Source: Lingula anatina (Eukaryota > Brachiopoda > Lingulata > Lingulida > Lingulidae). From it: a DNA stretch of 64,000 nt. The position numbers and the translations under genes were made by a program. A model generated the notes under the pieces. That model saw only the letters and a list, made by a program, of their open reading frames with translations, did no database searches and was not told the origin of the DNA. The stretch covers positions 1 through 64,000 of the forward strand of contig NW_019775505.1 of the NCBI RefSeq assembly GCF_001039355.2, written 5' to 3'. Of the stretch, positions 11,115 to 23,900 are shown one piece after another (the stretch's first letter is position 1; the number at the start of each line of letters is the position of its first letter).

Positions 11115-14100
11115 TTCTTATATGGCGCCTTACATTCTATCTCAAGGCGCCTTACAATAATGGCTAATATACTAAAATCATTAAAATGACTACAATATTT
11201 TAAACATAAACTCTCACTGGAAACCATTTAAAATTTACACTACTAAAAATCAATCTTATTAAAATACATATATATATGTAAAAAAATCTAAGAGATATAG
11301 ACAGAATTAAAAATGTGGGTCTTTAAAAGAGATTTAAAATTGTCAAAGTCTTCTGTTTTTCTAATAAAATTTGGTAGACCATTCCACACTTTTGGGGCGT
11401 AGATTATAAAAGTTCGATCTCCATAACTTTTGAGGCACCCCTTCTCTAAAACAGAATGTTCTAAAATAAAATCATTTTCAGCATTAAAACGAGTGGACCG
11501 CCGTGGCAAGTTAAAACAGATAAGATCAGATAAATATAATGGTCCTTGTGAATGGATCGCCTTAAAAAATAATACAAAGTACTTTAAAATCAATCCTCTG
11601 CTTCACAGGCCGCCAGTGTAATTCTTTCAGAATGGGAGTGATATGGTGTGTACTATTGTACTTAATTTGTCAAACCAGTCTTGCAGCTGAGTTTTGAATA
11701 ACTTGTAACTTTTTAATCTAATAGTCACAAATACCAAAGAGGAGACTATTGCAGTAATCTAATCTTGATGATATAAATGCATGTACTAATTTTTCAGTGG
11801 TTTTGTTATCTAACACTTTCCTTATTTTCCCAATGCGCCATAGTGCATAAGATGCTGATTTACACACTTCAGATACACGCTTGCCCATAGTGCCATTTTC
11901 ATCGAGGGTAACTCCCATATCTTTTACAGAACTAGATGGTTTTATAAGAACATCTCCTATGCAAATGTTGGCATTTGCTACATTTTTTCTATTTGCCTTG
12001 AACCTTGATGTAAACCATATCAACTCAGATATGGTTTAAAATAAAAAAGAAAAACAGAAAAACAAGAACGAACAAAGTGCTCTGTAGTTTTTATCACAAG
12101 TACCAGTGTGAACATGCTACCTTCAGTTAGCACGGTTATCGTAGGGCCTATACCACTACAAGTACAGCCATTAATACAAAAAATAATATCATAAGGCAAA
12201 CATTCCCACGGTGGCCCGTAAACATTTACGAAGTCGATAAAACTGCATGGAAATTCGTATTTTTACATATGGCAAATATGATTAAGACTTAACATAATTT
12301 CTGAAGAATCAGCATCTATGTCTTATAAACAAACAAACAAAAAAATGGCGTTGGTTCTTAATATTACCATACATAATGACGTCTCTCACTTACCCCAGCT
12401 GGTATGACGTAATCTCCAAGTTTGACGTCTTTTTCATCGTCATAGCGGCCTGCGTAAGGTGCAACCACCGCCACGCGCAGCGTCTCGTCCATTACCTGAC
12501 GGATGAACCTGGTACGTGCATCAACAGATGAAAGATGCAGTGTCAATCATGATGTTATTTGACGGTTGTAAAAGCAACATGCATAAGGTAAATTTGGGAT
12601 AAATGTACAAATAAATAAATTAATGGTTGTACTCTACTGGCCATGAACTTGATGAAAATATTACTATTTGTTACCACACATACACACAGTAGCAATACCA
12701 GCACAAAGTCAGTGATTTTTATACAAGCACTTACACCAACTGTGCAATGTTATCCGGTGTAACCTTGCCTGTGTCGCCCAGTACGGCTTTTACTTCTTGG
12801 AACATTTTCTCCTGAACGACAGTATATACTGAGATGAAGTGGAGGGCCCACACTAACACTGGAACGTTATAAACAGTTTAGTTTTCAGTTGGTCGTATGG
12901 GTTTGGCGAGTAGGGCAATAGTATCGTTTGAAATTCCCTAAGTGAAAACAAAGATACGTCAAGGGCTATCAGTGCACCCTTATAGCTTTCTTAGGACTTG
13001 CTCCCTTCCCCCTCCCCCAAAGTATATCTAACGCAACGTATAACTAGCGAATCAGGACAAAACCAAGCGATTTCCTTCCATCAGCATACTTCACATACAT
13101 GAATTGTAATGCAATTGCGTTACTGTACTAGCCTAAAATACAGTGTAAGTCATTTTTGCGTCTATACCTTTCCCCTAGAAAAATTCTTAATCAAGCTGTG
13201 GAAATGCCTTGGGAGTGATCAGCCTAGACACGGATGTTTACGTCACTGCTATTCAATATCTAAATAAAGGCAGTGTACGGTAATCCTGAACCTCATATTA
13301 AGGTTTTCAAGATATTTTAAATTAAATTTCAGAAATTAAAATTGAACAGGCGTACACAGTTGTGATCGTTCTAATAATTCACCAAACGGTTCATCAGAAC
13401 CAGTTAATACAGTCATATACTCACAATTTCCTGATGAATGGAATCCACCAATGATGAAGCTAATCAGCTCTCCCTGCAACATGTCATCCGGGATGTTGTT
13501 CTCAATCAGGACGTCAATTAACATCTCTCGTTTCTCGGTGGTCGGGGTCTTTCGTCTTAAGTCGATCGCAGCTGCTAATCTTTCTTTCATGTATTTATTC
13601 GCTGTAAAGAGAAAAATATATCTGGAAGTCGGACGGGCGGAAAACAGATTATGTACAGTAAAATAAAACATTTTCTTAATAATCGAAGTGCTAGTGGGGA
13701 TATCCAATCCTTTAGCATAAGCAGCACAGGGAGTATTAGTCGAAAATCTTAAAACCTCAGTACACCTATATAACTGAGAAGAAATTATGTAATTAAATTA
13801 AGTAATTTCGTTAAGAGATGACACTTTCATAATTGCTTCGAACAACTACACGCGAAAAAAAGGTCTGAATAATATAAAATATTTTCCCACCGTTGTTAAA
13901 TTTCTTTTCACGCTCACTTCCAGGTTGTGGTATATCTCCTGTAAGTCTCTCTTCCATATCATACCAACACTGTAAGAATGTAATGTCCTTAATTTGCAAC
14001 GAAAACAGAACACCGTTCATATGCTGGCCTAATTAATGTGAATCAATTTTGCGTTGACAATTATGCATACAGTTTCATGTTAGAATACCCGTATTCGCCA

Positions 14101-16754
14101 TTCCATAGACACGACTCCCAATGCTGGCTCAAAGGCTGCATTCACCACCAAATTTGATTCAGCGGACTAACAGATCCGCGGATCAAATATGGCAGACCCA
14201 TTTGAAAGCTTACCGCGAATTCCCTGCGGGGAACTATTCAGTGTACATTAGGGAAAAGGTTTTTTAGTGGGTCGACCATATTTGATCCGCGGATCAACTT
14301 ATTCTGAATACGCTGAAGGCGTCGATTTAAACTTACTACATCATATGCCTTCAAAAATTGTATGATCTGCTCCTCATCCAAAAAGTAGTCTCCAAGTGAA
14401 GCCTGTGTTATGGCCTTCAACGTGAACAAAAACGCCTCCTGGCGGCAAGGGATATGTTCACCACGTGGTGTTTGAGACCATTTCTCCACCAATTCCTCGG
14501 CAAGCTGTGATTATTGAAATTGTCAGACAAAAAAGGAAATCATAATTTATCAAGATTCTTGCCATTCCCTAGTTAACTATTCCATCAGGTGCGGCAAGAT
14601 TTAGTGAAAAAAGAGAATTATTCACATATTCGCTTTATATGACGAATAGTAGGCCTATAACGTATTTGAAACGCTTCTAATTACCTTAAAATGGAATTAC
14701 ATCTGTTTTAAGGATCGCCTGTAATATCGCATTGCATTAACAAAAGCATAAACTGACATACTGTATTCATAGAAAATAAACATCCTCAGAATTCAAATCT
14801 GTGGGCGTACCGCATTTTAACGTTTCTGACTTTTTGACAGGATCAGATTATATGTAATAAATTAAATTGAATAACCGTTTGGAATTTTGCTATACATCTC
14901 ATCACACTTCCATGACTGTAGCTAGGATCGTAAGTGTTCCTCCTCCATTTTCCGTCTTCTTTGTTGGCAAACGGGATAGCATGTTCAGTGAACAAGGGCT
15001 TGAAGATATGCATCAAAACTTCTGGAAACACACATTAGGGTCAAATTTATGTAAATAAATAAGACATCACAAAGTCCAATGTAGTTACATGTAAAATAAT
15101 TTATCATGATTACTACTAGATTTGTGAATTATAATAATTATTATTATTATTACCAAAATGCTAACATATATTTTTCTTTAAAAAGTTTAAAAACTTTCTC
15201 GACTATGGGTAAAACGTAAAGAAAATCATGAACATATATTTATGATCTTGAATTAATTGAATACAATCGCTAAATTTGATTTTAACAGTAAATGAGCAAA
15301 ACCAACCAAAACTTCTTTCACCTGGTCTATCGAACATACGCGAGGTCTCTTTAAACAGTTGAGGAGAGGCAATGCTGACTGCCATTTGTTCTCCAAGCCA
15401 GAACTTTGCTATGGGTCCATACTGCTGGTGTAGCCATATAAGGAATTCATGTAGACTGCCGCGTTTTTTAACCAAATCTAGATTTCCATTTCTGAAAGAT
15501 AAGAACTCAGCATCCAGAGTATTAGATAGGGCGTAAAGACCTGACCATAAGAGATTTGTAATCGATGATTCTTAGTACCAAGCACAATTAAGAGTCCCCT
15601 CCTTTGCAGGGATGAACAGATTCGTAAGCATATAGACCTTTCATCTATGCCGGCAGCATGACTTGTTTTTTTTTTTATTAAGGCTACATGTATTCACTCC
15701 ACCTTTTCATTTGTCTTCAAGTCACACATGTAATTCATCCCACTTTGAACCAGGAGCAGATGGCAAGAAAGAATTACTAACTAAGCAAATTATGTTGAAT
15801 TTTGCTGAAAAGGGAAATGAATTTACCTAGAATATTAATATCTGCTTCATGTAATTTTTTTTGGCTTAAGGTTGTATTGTTAAACTATTCTGACATAACG
15901 AGTTGTAATTAAGTTCACGTGACTCAGTATCCGGGTACTTACTTGGTATTCTGAGATTTCAGTCCTGGAATGTCTTTGCTGCCTAGCATGCCGCTGCCTG
16001 TCATCTGCAAAACAAAAAGGATATGCATCTATAATTTATAGTCCATGCGATCCCGTCTACAAATGTTTTATTCCAATAATTAGTTTTTGCAAGCCTTTTT
16101 CCAATTTCTTCGTCAGAGGCGATATTATGATCAATGGAGGTACTTGGTAAATTAAACATAAACAAGTACTGCATGGGTGTCCAATGCACTTTACATATTT
16201 GTCTGTATCCAATCTTTTTCATGAAGGGCAGATCTTTCAATGTCTGAAGGATCCCACTTGGAAACACGCAATTTTAAAATAAATAAATAGTCCCTACACA
16301 GCACTTTCTCCAATCGTTTGTTTGTTGTGAAGGAAGGAAAAATTGAGCATTGAAATAAAGTGACCGGCTACATGTACAGTCGGCAATCAAGTATTTGTCG
16401 TTTCCATGAAAAGCAAATCCAAAAGTATTACAATACATTGTGTGTTTCAAATTTCGCTTAGATAAAGCTACTACAAAGTGTTTTCAAATGTTCGAACGGC
16501 ATCTCTTTTTTATCTTACAATTCTTACATAGAACATGGTTTTCAAACAAAGTACTGTACTACTGTACACTTAGTAGTTTTAAATAGTTTGCTAATGGTTT
16601 CATTACTACTGAGGCACCTGTCATTACATACGGTGTAAAGAAATGAATATTGATCAGCAATCAGTTATCTTACCTTGTTTTTAATAATTGGCAAAAGCAC
16701 AAGTAATGCCAGAAAGGGCACTGCCACAACAATACACAGCAGTAAAACAGACAT
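9824..16754 (-). CDS. CYP20: CYP20-like cytochrome P450, copy g2 (12 coding exons)
   Basis: Predicted 482 aa. Exons: 16754-16674, 16004-15943, 15491-15322, 15021-14876, 14504-14337, 13969-13891, 13601-13425, 12858-12735, 12508-12394, 10843-10779, 10305-10149, 9928-9824. Frame and intron phases are identical to g1. Exon 1 encodes a 27-residue anchor ending IIKNK. The I-helix region reads GGFHSSGN, so the usual acid-Thr pair is His-Ser. ETLR is the ExxR motif, and GFAGKRKCPG carries the haem Cys near 426. The stop TGA truncates the tail three residues before the aligned stop of g5, whose frame continues with SVK. Introns align with g5 from exon 3 to the 3' end but not further 5'. Intron 9 carries a LINE, intron 10 a MITE and intron 5 an inverted-repeat element. 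A noncoding first exon probably lies upstream (donor near 16998). Confidence 0.9.
10593..10750. mobile_element. short MITE with CCCGTAGCCAG termini
   Basis: In g2 intron 10. The left end CCCGTAGCCAG is the exact reverse complement of the right end CTGGCTACGGG; the inner parts (GGGGGGTTCT and GAACCCCCC) are also inverted. Contains two AGTGGACCTTTTCCC-like direct repeats. Non-coding. Confidence 0.75.
11081..12036 (-). mobile_element. 5'-truncated non-LTR retrotransposon (CR1/Jockey-like) fragment
   Basis: In g2 intron 9. Minus-strand frames at 12023-11718 and 11593-11288 encode the C-terminal part of a LINE reverse transcriptase, including SRLDYCNSLLFGI and, further on, TFIIYAPKVWNGLP, a tail typical of CR1/Jockey-type elements. 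A frame break separates them. The 3' end (low coordinates) has AAGGCGCCTTGAG-type sequence and an (ATT)n tail at 11081-11113. The paralogous intron of g5 (about 49060-49100) lacks it, which places the boundaries near 11081 and 12036. Confidence 0.85.
14173..14296. repeat. inverted-repeat element with GATCCGCGGATC ends
   Basis: In g2 intron 5. GATCCGCGGATCAAATATGG at the left is mirrored by CCATATTTGATCCGCGGATC at the right, about 20 bp perfectly inverted. The homologous copy is at about 51561-51692 in g5 intron 5, inherited by gene duplication. A related stretch (AAATATGGCGACCCATTT) lies near 6048-6066 in g1 intron 3. Confidence 0.75.
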
Positions 16755-17060
16755 CACTCTTTTGCATCCGTGTTGATTGGAGCAGGTTTTGTTTCACCTG
16801 GAAGACACTTGAAAATAAGTCGCTCTCACACATGGAGTTAAGTTAATGGCAATTTAAAATAATTGCCAAGGGATAATCCTATAATGCACTATTTCTAAAA
16901 TATTTAACAAAAACGGCATGCGTCGACACAGTAGAATGAAAGTCGCCATCACTGCAGATACTATGCAACAGCTTATGGACACGTTTTCTTTCTCTTACCT
17001 ACTTGTAGTTTTATACTCACAGAAAAATATCTGCAGCATGTGCTTTCTGTAGCATACCTT
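16755..17060 (-). promoter_or_regulatory. g2 5' leader with probable noncoding exon
   Basis: Upstream of the g2 ATG, a polypyrimidine-AG acceptor (CTTCCAG before 16797) and a donor (GTAAGAG beginning at 16998) suggest a spliced 5' UTR. The donor region is conserved in the duplicated block at 27627-28550. The transcription start is not determinable. Confidence 0.4.
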
Positions 17061-19740
17061 GAAAACTTCGAATGTCACAGAGAAAGAAAAATATCGGCAC
17101 TTTACCAACCGACGGTATTATATCATACTGGTTGCAGAGAGAATACTAGAAAGCAGGCCACGAATAATAAACCGCCATATGTAAGCTTCCGCCACATAGA
17201 TTTTAGTGTTGTTTACATGGTAGGATACATGACAAACATGTGTACTTCTTTGTTTAGAAAGCACCTATTATCGCTGCTGGCTGTATAGGGGAAATATGAA
17301 CTAAGTAAAAACATGGGTCTATTAGTCTTGACTGAAATTCCTAGAATTTATTGAACCTCTCATCTAAATAGGTGAAAATTCACCCTGAGTGATATAAAAA
17401 ATGAAGTTATAAATAAACAAATGAGTTTCATTTTGACAGTAGGGGGTTGATACATTTTAAAGGCCTAAATGCCTGATAATGAGGCAATGTAGCTTTTTTA
17501 CTTGGTTGTGTGCGTGCAATACTTCTCTTTATGTTAGTTCAATAAAAATACCACTTTTAGAGCACAAAAAATATATTACTTTATTTAGCACAAAGCACCC
17601 TTCTACACATAAATTTGCCAAGTGTCAAATGTAGAGAAAATGAAATAAGGTGAACAAATAAATAACGTTAAACAAAGAAAGCTGTCATACGTTGAGATAA
17701 TAAATATTCCAAATAATACATACTTAGTTAACATATACTCTAGAGTAATATTTTTCACTTCTTACCTCAAACAAAAAATTATATCTCTATCTTTACTACC
17801 GGTATATCATCATCACCATTATGATTATAATTCATACCTTGTATGGCCACAGTAATAGAACAATATGACACATGTATCTCTTAAATAATGTACAGACTTG
17901 ACATTTAATATGGAATATTTTTTTCCAAATCAATTTTCATCAGTTTTTTTCCTATTTTGCTGACTGATAAATGAAAATAAGCTTTAAAATCGTGTTTAAT
18001 AACTTTTAATTATCTCTTTGATATCATTGTGACATCAGTTCATCAATTGAATTTGCCAGAGAAGCAAACAAAAACACATTGCCTATTCTATGTCATAAGA
18101 CAACCATTAAAAGGGATATTTTGGATCTCCATATTTTCCAAATTATTGTCTGTAAAATAGTTACACGCTCCACCAAGGACCCCCATGTCAGTTTCTAGTC
18201 ACAGTAACGGTCGCTGTTACGCCTGACCTCTGCTGGCTGCTTCCAGCGCTCTCGAGTGGCAAAGCATTCCTTGAGATAGGTTTTTAGAGTTTAATCTGGA
18301 ATAACATTCCCGGTATCGGTCAAAATCTGTTCAATTTGGTACAGTTTTGTAGTAGGACTAGTAGGCCATTGATTCGGCGAGTAATGACCTACCCACATAT
18401 TGTCTATGGGGTTAAAATATGGCGATTTTGATGGCCAAAGTAGCTGCTCATTCCCTTGGTTCTGTAAGTAATCTGCTATTAAAAGTGCTCTGTGTGAACC
18501 GGCAATCTCACCGTGCAACCTAAAATTGTTCCTAAGTTGCCCCCTATCAAATGATAGTCAAGTGGTTCCCAGATTATTACTCTATTTGATCTGGTTCAGA
18601 TTTTCGTCGATGACTACCATTGGTGTTTTGGCACCAATGTGGTATCCACCCCAAATACTGACGCTGTTAATGACCTTAGTCAATTCAGACGCGGCACACG
18701 CTTCGTCGTTGGCCTCTTCTGGATATCTATAAACTCTGTCTTGGCTAGTTGAGCGATTCAGGTAAAATCTGACCTAAATAAATAAAGCCACGATGTTTCA
18801 GTGTTCAACCCACAAGCAGTCAAGGTCCCCAATTCATTAGAGAAACATACAACAATGTTTTGCTGTTTACAGTGGGTTCCTCGGAGGTCGTCTGGTATTC
18901 TAACCTGCTTAAACCAGTTTGGTATCCACTAAGGTCCTTGAAAAATGCCTTTTGGTGGCAATTTACCCCTCATTCTGAACGGACTGGGTGGTTTTTGTTT
19001 AGTTGTAACAGCAAACCCCGAAAGAAACTGACCCCTATACCCTGGTGGTAAGATTTCAATACAATGGGTGTGGCCTCTGTGTAGGTATATCAGTCTAAAT
19101 ATTTCTCTGTAAAACTGTGCGGACCGTTTCGTTTGGCGCAATTATCTGTCTGTCAATGTCTGTCTTTTTCGCGACATTCTGCCAAAGATTACCAAATTTG
19201 TAAAGCACTGCATAACTCATTTAACACACTGCAAAACTGACCACTTGCATGCAAAATTTCAAATTCTTCAATGCAGTAGTTGCCGACATATGAATACTTT
19301 TTTGACTGAACCATGCTTTGCCGAAGCCAAGCTTTGACCTGCCGAAAGGAGCACTACCCAATTAAATTACTGCATATTACAAAATGCAGCAGCCCAACAA
19401 ACCTGGTATTCAGTTTATTGGTAGCGACACACCTGACTACACACTTCTCCATTCACATATCTTATATGAGATCGGAGTTTTTTGATAAAAGAACGCATTT
19501 TTACCTAGGCATACCTTCATAGCTAAAATATTCCATATTAAACCTCAAGTCTGTACATAGGTGGTTTTTACCCATAATAATTCTATAACGATATATATAT
19601 TTATATATATATATATTCTTTTAATTTTTCTGCATATTCATATTGTAGATTGTATGAAGGTGGCAAAAATTAAAGGGGATTGGCAAAGAAGCTGAAAAAT
19701 ATGTATTAACTAATATATATGCGATGGTTTTGATTTTTAA
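16801..19740. repeat. duplicated g2-type 5' flank, copy A (interrupted by Tc1 element)
   Basis: The stretch 16801-17890 continued by 19556-19740 aligns in order with 27627-28550. Shared landmarks include CTGCAGATACTATGCAACAG, AAAGGCCTAAATGCCTGATA and AAGCTGTCATACGTTGA. The Tc1-like element at 17891-19555 is present only in this copy. The remainder holds no gene; an open frame at 17040-17288 is not conserved in copy B. Confidence 0.8.
17891..19555 (-). mobile_element. Tc1/mariner-like transposon, degenerate (copy 1)
   Basis: Terminal inverted repeats of about 29 bp (TACAGACTTGACATTTAATA at the left; right-end reverse complement TACAGACTTGAGGTTTAATA), with TA at both tips. Minus-strand frames encode broken transposase pieces: an N-terminal helix-turn-helix-like part (19141-18929), a SIWGGYHIGAKTPMVVIDE stretch, and a C-terminal DYLQNQGNEQLLWPSKSPY followed by FNPIDNMW, matching the Tc1 catalytic tail. 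Stops and frameshifts make it inactive. About 1665 bp. Confidence 0.85.
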
Positions 19741-19752
19741 ATACAAGGTCAT

Positions 19753-20362
19753 GATAATCTATGTACCAGTACAGAAATAAACTGAATTGAATTGAATTGA
19801 ATTGAAATAATCTACTCTTCTTTATTCTTATCGGATCTCGGAGTAATCGTCAGCCCAATTTTTTTCTACACACATGTCCTTACGTAATTCTAAATAAAGA
19901 ACGCAGCGTTTCTTCCATTACCTGACGATTGTAACTTCAAGAAAAAACAATAAAGTTCAATTAATACATGTTAAGATATATAAATTAATGCTAATGTCGA
20001 TAGAAATTTCTGATCGTTCAGGATGTAAAAGAGTGATTTTTTGTAATCGTTTAATTTATTGTTATTCCCACGTGCTTAAAAAAACGGTATCTGCTGACGA
20101 CCTTAGTTCGACTATATTTGGTTGAAGCCAGTGCGTGTCTAAACAAAGTTCTGATTTTCAATTCACAGTTAAAATAGTTCACAAACAGACAACACAATTA
20201 CCAACTAGAGAAATGGAAATGCACCAATTGTATTGTCGTTAGTATATTATATTGTACGAGGTCATCATAATCTATGTACCAGTAAAGAAATGAATTGAAT
20301 TGAATTGAATTGAAATAATCTACTCTTCTTTATTCTTATCGGATCTCGGAGTAATCGTCAGC
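19753..20362. repeat. pair of about 100-bp direct repeats around the g3 3' end
   Basis: 19753-19852 and 20261-20362 share ATCTATGTACCAGTA, a (TTGAA)n run and the end of g3 exon 12 (TACTCTTCTTTATTCTTATC). They are 508 bp apart and look like the footprint of a local duplication. Confidence 0.75.
19807..19975 (-). pseudogene. CYP20 pseudogene scrap: exon-12 piece joined to exon-9 piece
   Basis: On the minus strand, 19856-19807 repeats the end of g3 exon 12 (the stop region, including the codons for RSDKNKEE). Immediately upstream, about 19975-19890 matches the start of g3 exon 9 and its preceding intron (TTCTTCCATTACCTGACGA and AATTCAATTAATACATGTTAAG-type sequence). Everything between exons 9 and 12 is missing, so this is a collapsed remnant and not a gene. 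The sequence further right (about 20080-20180) resembles the g4 3' flank at 30645-30725. Confidence 0.7.
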
Positions 20363-20906
20363 CAGACTTCGTTTTGGGGGGTAGTAACTAGTCCATACAT
20401 GGCCTTCACCCCCAAACCATCAACATGATGAACCTGCAAAAGAGACAAAACTGACGAAAAAGGTTGAATGACCACTCAGGATGATTCCGGTATTTGTATG
20501 GATGAAGCAATATATTTATTAAAATTTTGTGAACCATATGAGTATACAATGTGTATACCATGATCGATGCCTACTAGTAGAAACCTGACCCCGGTTTCGT
20601 TTTGCACAACCATATTGGACTTGTACGTACCGTGTTTTTTTTTTTTGTGATCATTGCTTTTATTGTATTTCCCAGTTACTATGATGAAATATTCAGCAGA
20701 CTCACCTGGAATTTCAGCAGAATGTTGGCCAGCACCGTGGCTACTTGAGCGTAAGCGAAACGGTATCCAGGACACTTCCGATTGCCGGCAAAACCAAACG
20801 GTTGAAAGGAATAGGGGTGACGTTCAGCCACTTTCTCTGGGCTGAAGCGATCTGGGTCAAACCTAAAAAATGGTGTTTTAAATTAAAAAAAAAAAAAAAA
20901 TTTTAC

Positions 20907-20949
<43 letters not shown>

Positions 20950-23900
20950 ACCCATTACTGTGGACTTAACAACTGAATGTCTGCTCCTTAGTTAAAAAAA
21001 TGAACGCATATCATAACTGTACTCACTTATCGGGGTTTTGCCAGATTGATGGGTCATTGTATCCAACGCCCAAGGCCTGGATAATGGGTGTCTGGAAAAC
21101 AAATTTATCTTAAAAAGCATAATCTCGAGTGATTTATACTGTTTGCCCATGCAAACAAGAGCGGCAGCTTGTAATCAACATTTATGAACATGTTGCACTT
21201 TTTTAATGTTGTCAATCAGTTTTGGTAAATTGAGTTGTTTCTCCATTCTAAACAAATAAATTTGGCTATACTTTCAGTACGAAATTGGTGCAACGAAGAA
21301 TCAGCTATGCATTTTGTTATTTTGTTTGCTTAATTAAGGTAATTACAGTCAAAGAAATAATGTCAAAGTGATTATCAAGAGATTATAAAAAAGTTTTTTT
21401 TAAAACACGATTTGAGTCCTTGTTTTCTTTTTTCGGAGAGATATTTATAAAAAAAAAAAGAAACCTGATTTGAAAAAATATTCACTGCATGGCATCAGAA
21501 TGGAATATCTCTCAAATAGGACGTCATTCTACTTACCCCAGGCGGTATGACGTAACCTCCCAGTGTGACGTCTTTTTCATCGTCGTAACGGGCTGCGTAT
21601 GGTGCAACCACCGCCATACGCAGCGTTTCTTCCATTACCTGACGAATGTAACTACAAGAAGAACCAATAAAATTCAATTAATACATGTTAAGCATTCTCT
21701 TGGTCTTGTCGCCCAGAGGACAAATAAACCAAAAACAGGACAAAACAGGGATGGGTCAGTCTTCATACTTACACTAGCTGAGCAACGTTATCTGGAATCA
21801 CTTTGCCCGTGTCATTTAACTTGTCTTTTACTTCTTGGTACATTTTATCTTGAATTTCAGGGTACATAGAGACGAAGTGGAGAGTCCAAACCAGCCCTAA
21901 AATTGAATAGATTTCAATTATATATATAATGTTGCCAAATTATCAAAATAATTCCAGGATAACGAGGGGTCGACTTCTTCATACACCATTATTCTGTTAC
22001 GAAACTGCCATCTTTGCCCAAACACGCATCAATTTATGACCAAAATAATTTACAAGCACCTTTTCTCTCTCAATAAGAGAGAAACCTATGGGCTTGGAAT
22101 TTGCCTTTGTTTTGAAAAAAAGGAACTGATATGTATATCGCAATAAGCATGTCAATGTAAGTCTTCAACCTAATGATTAAACGAAATTAACCAATCATTT
22201 AGAATTTCATGCAGTCGAAAAGATAATGGATACGCACAATTCCCAACAGTATGGAAGCCACCAATAACATATGTCATAGCGTCACACTGCATGACGTCAT
22301 CCGGAATACTGTTTTCAATCATGACGTCAACCAGCATTTGTCGATTCTCGATGGTTGGATGTTTACGCCTGACTTGGATGACCGCCGCCAAAATGTCGTA
22401 CATGTATTTTTTCGCTGTGAAGAGAATATATCAAAACAAGCTTCCTAATGAGCAGAAAGAGGGCAATCTTCAAAAGTACTCCTAACTTCTGAATTTAGAC
22501 ATTTTATGGCGTATGTCTAAAATTAATCTTGCCCCGGTGGTACTTTAGGGCTCAAATCTACACAAAGCTCCAAACTTATTTTAGATTAGATTCCAAATAT
22601 GCAGGGTAGGAGGATATTTTAGGACATTTCTGATGAGTGTTCGGAAAAATGTAAGAATAATTTAATCTGACCTAAAGCCTGAGTGACTACAAACTTTTTC
22701 TCAATGGCTTTGGTAATAAATCTAAGAAGTAAATATATCAATCACAATTAATACACAATAAATTAAGAAAAAAACATTGAGTATGAGAAAAGTGCCAGTG
22801 CATGTTGATAACATATTTTACCATCGTTGAACTTTTTCTCACGATCACTCCCAGGATTTGGTTCATCTCCGCGTTGTCTTTTATCAAAATCGAACCAGCA
22901 CTAAAACAAATATGAACATTTTATCATGTTGATATTCAAAAATTATATGTGCTTAAACTACCAAAACGGTTGGTGACATCTAAGAAATCGTACAAAGTCT
23001 AGCATTGGTTTGTTAATTTTTCAGCAGTTATACCAACAGCCATTAGCAATCGTGTTGGCACTGTTGCTTATATTGTTCGAACCGTCAGGCACACAAACAA
23101 GCTCATACAGGTTACCGTACAAAGATAAAGGAGCCAAATCGAACACTTACTGTATCATATGCTTTCCAGAACTTGGCGACCTGGTCTTCGTCTAGAATGT
23201 AATCTCCAAATGAACACTGGGTTATAGCTTTTATTGCGAGCAGAAACACCTCCTGGCGACAGGGAACGTGTTGACCACGTGGCAAACGTGACCATTTCTC
23301 AACCATTTCCTCGGCCAGCTTTGACGATAAAAACAAATTGAGGATATTAAAGGGTGAAGGTATCCAGGAGTAAAGGTTATAAGAAAATGCTTTACAAGCT
23401 CTTGGGATATAAATTTAAGATCCAATTTGTTTTTTTGTTTTTTTTTGATTCACTATTGGGTATACATCTCTTTTCTTTTGACTATATTAAAATTCCCTTC
23501 TATTTATTTCCTTTAGGAAGATAATAATAATAATAATAATGACTTGGCATTTGTATTGAATGAATGTATATCGCCGTTTGCTGGATTATTGAAAAAATGT
23601 AACTTAAGCAAAACTATATATTTAATTTTATTTTTGAGAATATCACTTAACTTAATGACTCTCCAAAATTTGATAATAATTACCCTTTGGAAAAATACTA
23701 ATTACCCTTTGGAATACGGGTATGTACTCCATTACGTTTCTGTGACTGTAGCAGGGGTCGTATGTTTTCCTTTTCCATTTCCCCTCTTCCTTGTTTGTTA
23801 CCTGAACAGATTTTCTGGTTACAAGGGGCACGAAGAGCTCAAACAGAACCGCTAAAAGCCAAAGGTTATGAATCAATAAGGCCAAGGATTTATTGCGCGT

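Noticed and set aside
21489-21869. 126-codon plus-strand open frame
   Set aside because: It is the antisense shadow of g3 exons 8-9.
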